Positions 57,996 through 64,000 of a stretch of 64,000 nt of DNA are shown here, piece after piece. The notes under the pieces were generated by a model. That model had not been told where the DNA came from. It saw only the letters and a list, made by a program, of their open reading frames with translations, and searched no databases. The stretch is from Akkermansia muciniphila (GTDB taxonomy: Bacteria > Verrucomicrobiota > Verrucomicrobiia > Limisphaerales > BJHT01), in NCBI GenBank assembly GCA_945861535.1, contig CAMAUZ010000023.1, forward strand, positions 26,427 to 90,426. The letters are read 5' to 3'. Position 1 is the stretch's first letter. Each line of letters begins with the position of its first letter. Both the position numbers and the translations under genes were made by a program.

Positions 57996-60900
57996 ATGAG
58001 CTTTCCTTCCTCCTGCTCCCCGCGCCTCAGCCGTCTGCACGCGCTCGCCGCGCTCGCCTGCCTCGCCACCCTTTGGCTGTTCGGCTGCGCCCCGCAGCGC
58101 GACCTCTCCGTCGGCGTGAAACTCCTCCCCGAATCCCTCATCTCCAGCCCCAACACCACCTTCGAACTGCGCTTCGACGAGCCGATGGCCGCCGCCACCA
58201 ACCTGGGGTCGCCCCTGGATGTCTCACCCCTCGCCATCCGCCCCGCGCTCGCCGGGCAATTCACCTGGCTCAGCCCCCGCACCGGTGTCTTCACGCCGAC
58301 GGAACCGCCCGTCCTCGGCGAGACCTACCACTTCAGCCTGCTCCCCGGCCTGCGCAACGCCGCCGGTCAACCCGCCGCCGCGCGCCTCCACCGTCGCCTT
58401 TCCACGCCGCCGCTGGAAATCTCCCGCCCGCACACCGCGTTCGTGGGCGCCAACATCTCCGCCACGCCTCATCTGCGCCTCTATTTCAACGCCGCCGTGG
58501 ATCCGGCCACCGCCGCCACCTTCATCGAATTCCGCAACACCAACGGCCTCGTCCACGCCGCCCGCGTCACCGCGCCCACGCCTGAACCTGATCCCAACTT
58601 CGAGTTCTACGAGAGCCACCGCCCCACCTGGCGCGAACAATTTGAAACCCGCGCCCGACCTCCGCTCCAATCCCTCCGCCCCGGCCAGCCCAGTCCTACT
58701 GATTCCTCCGCCGAAAAACCGCGCCAAAATCTCCTCTACATTACCCCCGCTACCCCGCTCCCCGTCGGCCGAGGCTGGCGTCTCGTCGTCAAACGCGGCC
58801 TCCCCGCCAGCGATTCCCCCGCGCAACTCACCTCCGATTTCTCCGCGCCGCTCGGCGATGTCGCACCCTTCGTCGTCACCGACAGCACCCCGCACAACCG
58901 TCTCAGCCGCGGCAAATCCCTCGAACTCACCTTCCGCAAATCCCTCGCCCCGTCGCTCCACGCCACCAACGCCCTCGACTGGATCACCCTCACGCCGCGG
59001 CCCACCAACCTCACCGCCGAAGTCCGCCGCGACAAAATCATCCTCCACGCGCCGTTCGACCTCGGCACCATCTACGCCCTCCGCGTCGCCCCCGGCCTCG
59101 CCTCCGCCGACGGCCACCGCCTCACCGACGCCTACACGAACACACTCCGCTTCGACCCGATGCCGCCGCGCCTCTACTTCAAAATCTTCCGCGAGGAACA
59201 ACTCAGCGCCGGCCGTCGCCAGCTCGATCTCCTCACCGTCAACGTCCCCGCCTATCGCCTCCGCGCCCGCCAGCTCGATCACAACACCCTCATCCACGCC
59301 CTGCGTGGCTACGGCAGTTATTACGCCGGAAACAACCGCAGCGGCGGCAGCGGCCACGACCACTTCCGCGGCGACCTCTGGTTCGATGGCGACGAGCCGT
59401 ATCGCGAAGTCGATTTCAACGTCATCCCCGGCAAAATAGTTTATCAGCGCTGGACCCCCATCCGCGCCGACCTCGACGAACCCCGCACCCACACGCTCGC
59501 GTGGGACGACATCGCCGGAAAAAACGCCCGCGGCGCCTTCTTCCTCGCCGCCGAACTCAACCCGCAAAACAACGGCGAACGCGCCCGCGTCGGCACCCAG
59601 GCCCTCGTCCAGCTCACCGACCTCGGCCTCGTCTGGAAACGCGGCCAGACCGAAACCCTCGTGTACGTTTTCTCCTACGCCACCGGACGACCCGTCGCCG
59701 ACGCCACCGTCCGCGTCCTCACCGACGACAACGAAATCGTTCAGGAAGAAACCACCGATGAACAGGGCCTCGCCACCCTCAACGCCCACGACCGCGGCCA
59801 GTGGCTGATGGCGGAAAAAGACGGCGACCTCCACGCCCTCTCCCTCGACCATCACGAACACGAATTCAGCCTGTGGGGCTTCAATCTCCCGCTCGCAATG
59901 AACGAGGCCCAGAAGAACAACCGCCGCGCCTTCCTCTTCACCGACCGCCCCGTCTATCGCCCCGCCGAGACCGTTCATCTAAAAGCCATCGTCCGGCAGG
60001 TCGGACCGAACAACATCCGTTTCCCCAAGCCCGGCCGCGTCACGCTCACCGCGTTCGATTCGCAGAACAACCCGTTCCTCACCACCAACGCCACGCTCTC
60101 CGATCTCGGCTCGCTCGCCGCGTCCTTCGCTCTCCCCGCCGGCGTGCTCGGCGGCTGCCGCGTCGAACTCACCCTCGGCCAGCAGACCTTTCCGCTCGCG
60201 TTTCAGGTGCAGGAATTCGAGCCGCCCGCCTTCGAGGTCGCCTTACATGCGCGCCCCGAATATCGCGCCACCGATCCACTCGACCTCCCGCTGCGCGCCC
60301 AATATTTCCTCGGCAAACCCCTCGCCCGCGCGCGCACCCGCTGGACCCTCACCGCCACCGACGAACGTTTCGCCCCAGCAGGCTTTGACAATTTCCTCTT
60401 TGGCAACCACGCCGAAAATTTCCGCGGCGACCTCGGCCAGCGCGATTCCACCTTCACACTTCAAGGCGACGAATCCCTCTCCGCCACCGGCGAACTCAAG
60501 CTCCAGCCCGCCATCCCCATCAACCCCCGCGCCCCGCAAGCCCGCACCGTCCACCTCCACGCCGAGGTCACCGACGCCAACCAGCAGACCATCGCCACCG
60601 CCACGACGTTCGTCCGCCACAGCTCCGATTTTTATCTCGGCATCCGCGAGTTCAAAGGCGTCCTCCGCGCCGGCCAGCCGCTCCCCGTGGAAGTGATCGC
60701 CGTCCGCACCGACGGCCAGCCCACCACCGAGCCCGTCCCCGCCCGCGCCACGCTCACGCGCATCGAATGGCAGACCGTCCGGATCGAAGGCGCCGGCGGC
60801 ACCCGCTCCTACCGCAGCGAACCCGTCCGCAAAGAAATCCAATCATTCGATCTCACCACGACCCCGCTCGTCCGCCGCGGCGACCACTGGGAACCCGCCA

Positions 60901-63845
60901 CGGAAACCCGCCCCGCCCCCTCCGACCCCGCTGCTCCCGCGCCCCCGCGTCCCCTTCATAATTCATCCCTCATAATTCATCCTTCCCTCTCTCCTTCCCT
61001 CCCCGGCCTCTACTTCCTCGAAGTCTCCGCGAAAGACTCCGCCGGCCAACGCGTGCAAACCACCGTCAGTTTCAACGTCGGCGGCGCGAAAGAACTCGCG
61101 TGGGATTATCGCAACGAACTCCAGATCGACCTCGTGCCCGACCGCAAAACGTACCGCGTCGGCGAGACCGCCGAGATCCTCGTGAAAACCCCGATCAGCG
61201 GCCCCGCGCTCATCACCATCGAGCGCGACAACGTCCGCCGCTCCTACGTCACCAACCTCGTTGGCAACGCCCCGATCCTCTCCGTCCCCATCCTCAGCGG
61301 CGACGCGCCCAACGTCTTCGTCTCCGTTCTCCTCACCCGCGGCCTCACCGACAGCCGCCGCGAAATCAAGCAACCCGAGCAGCGCCTCGGCTACTGCCAG
61401 ATCTTCGTCGAGACCGTGCGCTCGCGCCTCGCCGTCGCCGTCACCACGCCCGCCGCCGATTACGAACCCGGCCAGCCCATCGCCATTACCGCCACCGTCA
61501 CCGACCACGCGAAAAAGCCCGTCCCCGGCGCCGAGGTCACGCTCTACGCCGTCGATGACGCCATCCTCAGCCTCATGGGCGGACGCGCGCCTGAGCCGTA
61601 TCCGTTCTTCCACACGCCGCACCCGCTCGGCACGCGCACCTCCGCCTCGATCACCACGCTCTTCACTGAAAACCCCGATGAACTCGGCTTCTTCAACAAA
61701 GGCTATCTCGTCGGCGGCGGTGGCGACGCCGCGAATCGGTTGCGCAAAGATTTCCCCGCCTGCCCGCTCTGGCTCGCCGCCGTCCTCACCGATGCCGACG
61801 GAAAAATTTCAGCGAGCTTCCCCGCGCCCGACGCCCTCACGCGCTACCGCATCATCGCCGTCGCGCACGCCGACACCGACCGCTTCGGCCACGGCCAGAG
61901 CACCGTGCAGATCAACAAGCCCCTCATGCTCCAGCCCTCGCCTCCGCGCTTCGCCAACGTCGGCGACCGCCTCCTCGCCCGCGCCGTCGTGCTCAATAAC
62001 ACCACCAACGCCGGCGAAGTCGAAGTCACGCTCCAGCTCGACGCCACCGCGTCCGTGTCCGCTCCCGCCACTGCGCCCGCCAGCACGAATCTCACTCGCA
62101 AAATCACCATCGCCGCCCGCGGTTCCACCACGCTCGATTTCCCCGTCGAGTTCCGCCAGACCGGCGAGGCCCGCTGGATTTGGAGCGCCCGATTCGCCGA
62201 CGCCGCGCCGGGCAAATTTTCCGACCGCGTGCAATCCACCTTCCCCGTCCGCCACCCCGCGCCACTCCTGCACGAAGTCCTCGGCGGCGTCTTCAGCAAC
62301 TCCGTCGCGAACCTCCTCGCCGACGCCAACCCGCAACTCCTCGCCGGTCACGGCACCATCAATGTCCGCGTCTCCAACACCCGCCTCAGCGAACTCGAAT
62401 GGGCCGCCGAGCATCTCCTCCACTATCCCTACGGCTGCATCGAACAAACCACCTCGAGCCTCCTCCCGTGGCTCCTGCTGCACGACGTGACCGATGTCCT
62501 CCCGCAGCTCCGCCAGTCTCCCGCGCAATTCAACGCCGCGATCCAAGCCGGCATCGCCCGCCTCTTCTCGATGCAAACCCCGTCCGGCGGCCTCTCCTAT
62601 TGGCCTGGCCAGCTTGGCGATCCGCAGCTCTGGGGCAGCGCTTACGGCGGCCTCGCCCTCGCCCTCGCAAAACGCCAGGGCCAACCCGTGCCCGCCGCGC
62701 CGTATGAAAAACTCCTCGCCTACCTCAGCCAAAACCTGCGCCCCGCCGACGCGCATAAAACCGCCGCCGCCGCCGCACCCAACTCCAGCACCCACCTCGC
62801 CGAAACGCCGCTCGTCCTCCTCACCCTCGCCCTCGCTGGCTTTCCTGAACCCGCCTACCACGAACTCCTCTTCCAAACCCGCGCCACGCTCTCCGCCGAA
62901 AATCGCGCCCTCCTCGCCCTCGCCATCCTCGAAGCCAAAGGCAGCCGCGACATGGCGACCGAACTCCTCACCTTCAAAACCGAGGACCAACCCCGCCCCG
63001 GCGAATGGTTCGGCAGCGCCTCGCGCGACGCCGCCGTGCGCCTCCTCGCCTGGTGCCGCCTCGCGCCCGCCAGCCCCGCAGTCGCGCGCCACCTCGCGCA
63101 GTTGCTGCACGGACGCAAGGCCGGCCACTGGACCACCACGCAAGGCAACGCTTGGGCGCTCTACGCCCTCACCGAATACGCCCGCCGCGTCGAAGGCACG
63201 CTCCAGCCCGCATCCGGCAGCGTGACCTTCGGCGATCGCTCGCTTCCCTTCGGCCTCGCCGCCAAGCCCGCCGCATTCCAGCAGACCCTCACCTTCACCG
63301 CGACCAACGCCGCGACGCCGCTCAAGCTCACCAACGCCGGCCGCACTCCGCTCTACACCCACGTCCAGCTCGCCGCGCGTTCCCCCGCGATCCAGCAACC
63401 GCGCCAAGACCGCGGCTTCTCCATCCGCCGCAGCTACCAGCGCCTCAACGACCAGAACGAACTCACCACCCTCGACGGCCTCCGCGTCGGCGACCGCGTC
63501 GTCGTCACCCTCGACCTCGAAGCCCGCGACGCCGCCCACTACGTCGCCATCGACGACCCGCTCCCCGCGCTCCTCGAAGCCCTGCACCCCGAATTCATCA
63601 CGCAAAAAACCACCGTCAACATTGGCTCCGACGGCTGGTGGAGCGATCACCACGAACTCCGCACCGACCGCGCCCTCTTCTTCCGCAACACCCTCGAGGC
63701 CGGCCGCCACACCATCCGCTACCTCGCCCGCGTCCGCACCGCCGGCACCGCCACCGCCCCCTCCACCAAGATCGAAGAAATGTACGCCCCCGACCGCCAC
63801 GGCCTCACCGAAACCCAAACCGTCACCAGCCTCCCCTTGGAATGA
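57996..63845 (+). CDS. bacterial alpha-2-macroglobulin family lipoprotein with thioester motif
   Basis: LATLWLFGCAPQ lipobox; TDRPVYRPAETVHLKAIVR; YPYGCIEQTTSSLLPWLLL (CxEQ thioester); DPLPALLEALHPEF. Confidence 0.95.
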   Translation: MSFPSSCSPRLSRLHALAALACLATLWLFGCAPQRDLSVGVKLLPESLISSPNTTFELRFDEPMAAATNLGSPLDVSPLAIRPALAGQFTWLSPRTGVFTPTEPPVLGETYHFSLLPGLRNAAGQPAAARLHRRLSTPPLEISRPHTAFVGANISATPHLRLYFNAAVDPATAATFIEFRNTNGLVHAARVTAPTPEPDPNFEFYESHRPTWREQFETRARPPLQSLRPGQPSPTDSSAEKPRQNLLYITPATPLPVGRGWRLVVKRGLPASDSPAQLTSDFSAPLGDVAPFVVTDSTPHNRLSRGKSLELTFRKSLAPSLHATNALDWITLTPRPTNLTAEVRRDKIILHAPFDLGTIYALRVAPGLASADGHRLTDAYTNTLRFDPMPPRLYFKIFREEQLSAGRRQLDLLTVNVPAYRLRARQLDHNTLIHALRGYGSYYAGNNRSGGSGHDHFRGDLWFDGDEPYREVDFNVIPGKIVYQRWTPIRADLDEPRTHTLAWDDIAGKNARGAFFLAAELNPQNNGERARVGTQALVQLTDLGLVWKRGQTETLVYVFSYATGRPVADATVRVLTDDNEIVQEETTDEQGLATLNAHDRGQWLMAEKDGDLHALSLDHHEHEFSLWGFNLPLAMNEAQKNNRRAFLFTDRPVYRPAETVHLKAIVRQVGPNNIRFPKPGRVTLTAFDSQNNPFLTTNATLSDLGSLAASFALPAGVLGGCRVELTLGQQTFPLAFQVQEFEPPAFEVALHARPEYRATDPLDLPLRAQYFLGKPLARARTRWTLTATDERFAPAGFDNFLFGNHAENFRGDLGQRDSTFTLQGDESLSATGELKLQPAIPINPRAPQARTVHLHAEVTDANQQTIATATTFVRHSSDFYLGIREFKGVLRAGQPLPVEVIAVRTDGQPTTEPVPARATLTRIEWQTVRIEGAGGTRSYRSEPVRKEIQSFDLTTTPLVRRGDHWEPATETRPAPSDPAAPAPPRPLHNSSLIIHPSLSPSLPGLYFLEVSAKDSAGQRVQTTVSFNVGGAKELAWDYRNELQIDLVPDRKTYRVGETAEILVKTPISGPALITIERDNVRRSYVTNLVGNAPILSVPILSGDAPNVFVSVLLTRGLTDSRREIKQPEQRLGYCQIFVETVRSRLAVAVTTPAADYEPGQPIAITATVTDHAKKPVPGAEVTLYAVDDAILSLMGGRAPEPYPFFHTPHPLGTRTSASITTLFTENPDELGFFNKGYLVGGGGDAANRLRKDFPACPLWLAAVLTDADGKISASFPAPDALTRYRIIAVAHADTDRFGHGQSTVQINKPLMLQPSPPRFANVGDRLLARAVVLNNTTNAGEVEVTLQLDATASVSAPATAPASTNLTRKITIAARGSTTLDFPVEFRQTGEARWIWSARFADAAPGKFSDRVQSTFPVRHPAPLLHEVLGGVFSNSVANLLADANPQLLAGHGTINVRVSNTRLSELEWAAEHLLHYPYGCIEQTTSSLLPWLLLHDVTDVLPQLRQSPAQFNAAIQAGIARLFSMQTPSGGLSYWPGQLGDPQLWGSAYGGLALALAKRQGQPVPAAPYEKLLAYLSQNLRPADAHKTAAAAAPNSSTHLAETPLVLLTLALAGFPEPAYHELLFQTRATLSAENRALLALAILEAKGSRDMATELLTFKTEDQPRPGEWFGSASRDAAVRLLAWCRLAPASPAVARHLAQLLHGRKAGHWTTTQGNAWALYALTEYARRVEGTLQPASGSVTFGDRSLPFGLAAKPAAFQQTLTFTATNAATPLKLTNAGRTPLYTHVQLAARSPAIQQPRQDRGFSIRRSYQRLNDQNELTTLDGLRVGDRVVVTLDLEARDAAHYVAIDDPLPALLEALHPEFITQKTTVNIGSDGWWSDHHELRTDRALFFRNTLEAGRHTIRYLARVRTAGTATAPSTKIEEMYAPDRHGLTETQTVTSLPLE

Positions 63846-64000
63846 ACACCCCCCTCCGTAGCCGCCGACGTGAGGAGGCGGACGCGCCGCGACCCACGCC
63901 CGAACCGCCCGCCAACGCACGGTACCGCAGGCGTCTCGCCTGCGAGTTCGCGGGGCGTCTCGCTCCGAGTCGGAACGGGCGGCGAGACGCCGCCCGAACT

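Noticed and set aside
61809-63920. 703-aa minus-strand ORF antisense to alpha-2-macroglobulin
   Set aside because: Gly/Glu/Ala-rich mirror frame of the A2M CDS.

Overview
GC-rich bacterial chromosomal window. Gene content and intergenic style suggest Verrucomicrobiota (inference only). No rRNA, CRISPR array, phage or transposase gene was recognised. The backbone is a minus-strand 14-subunit complex I operon (nuoB-C-D-E-F-G-H-I-J-K-L-M-N, about 42.5 to 25.5 kb). It is interrupted by small accessory genes: a retropepsin-like protease, DUF4258/DUF2283, two DUF4160/DUF2442 pairs, several orphan small ORFs, and an opposite-strand tRNA-Gln. Many of these are joined to nuo genes by ATGA overlaps or 1-bp gaps. 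Other modules: a giant Ser/Thr kinase operon with two paralogous lipoproteins and three small membrane proteins (12.6-18.9 kb); a HEPN/MNT toxin-antitoxin pair with an atypical MNT catalytic motif; a PIN-domain toxin-antitoxin pair; an SNF2 helicase; a radical SAM protein; a Pit phosphate transporter with its DUF47 partner; two prepilin-like pseudopilins; an uncharacterised minus-strand cassette (HemW-like radical SAM, four-helix bundle protein, UbiC-like protein, halogenase-like flavoprotein, GT4, thioesterase; 48.3-54.0 kb); and a 1949-aa thioester-containing alpha-2-macroglobulin lipoprotein. Intergenic regions hold several dispersed repeat families. One is a paired 10-13 nt unit family (GGYARRNGAAT-like) whose core varies between loci while the inverted arms stay complementary. 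One repeat-like sequence appears to lie in frame inside a CDS. All family calls are from reading translations by eye; no searches were run.
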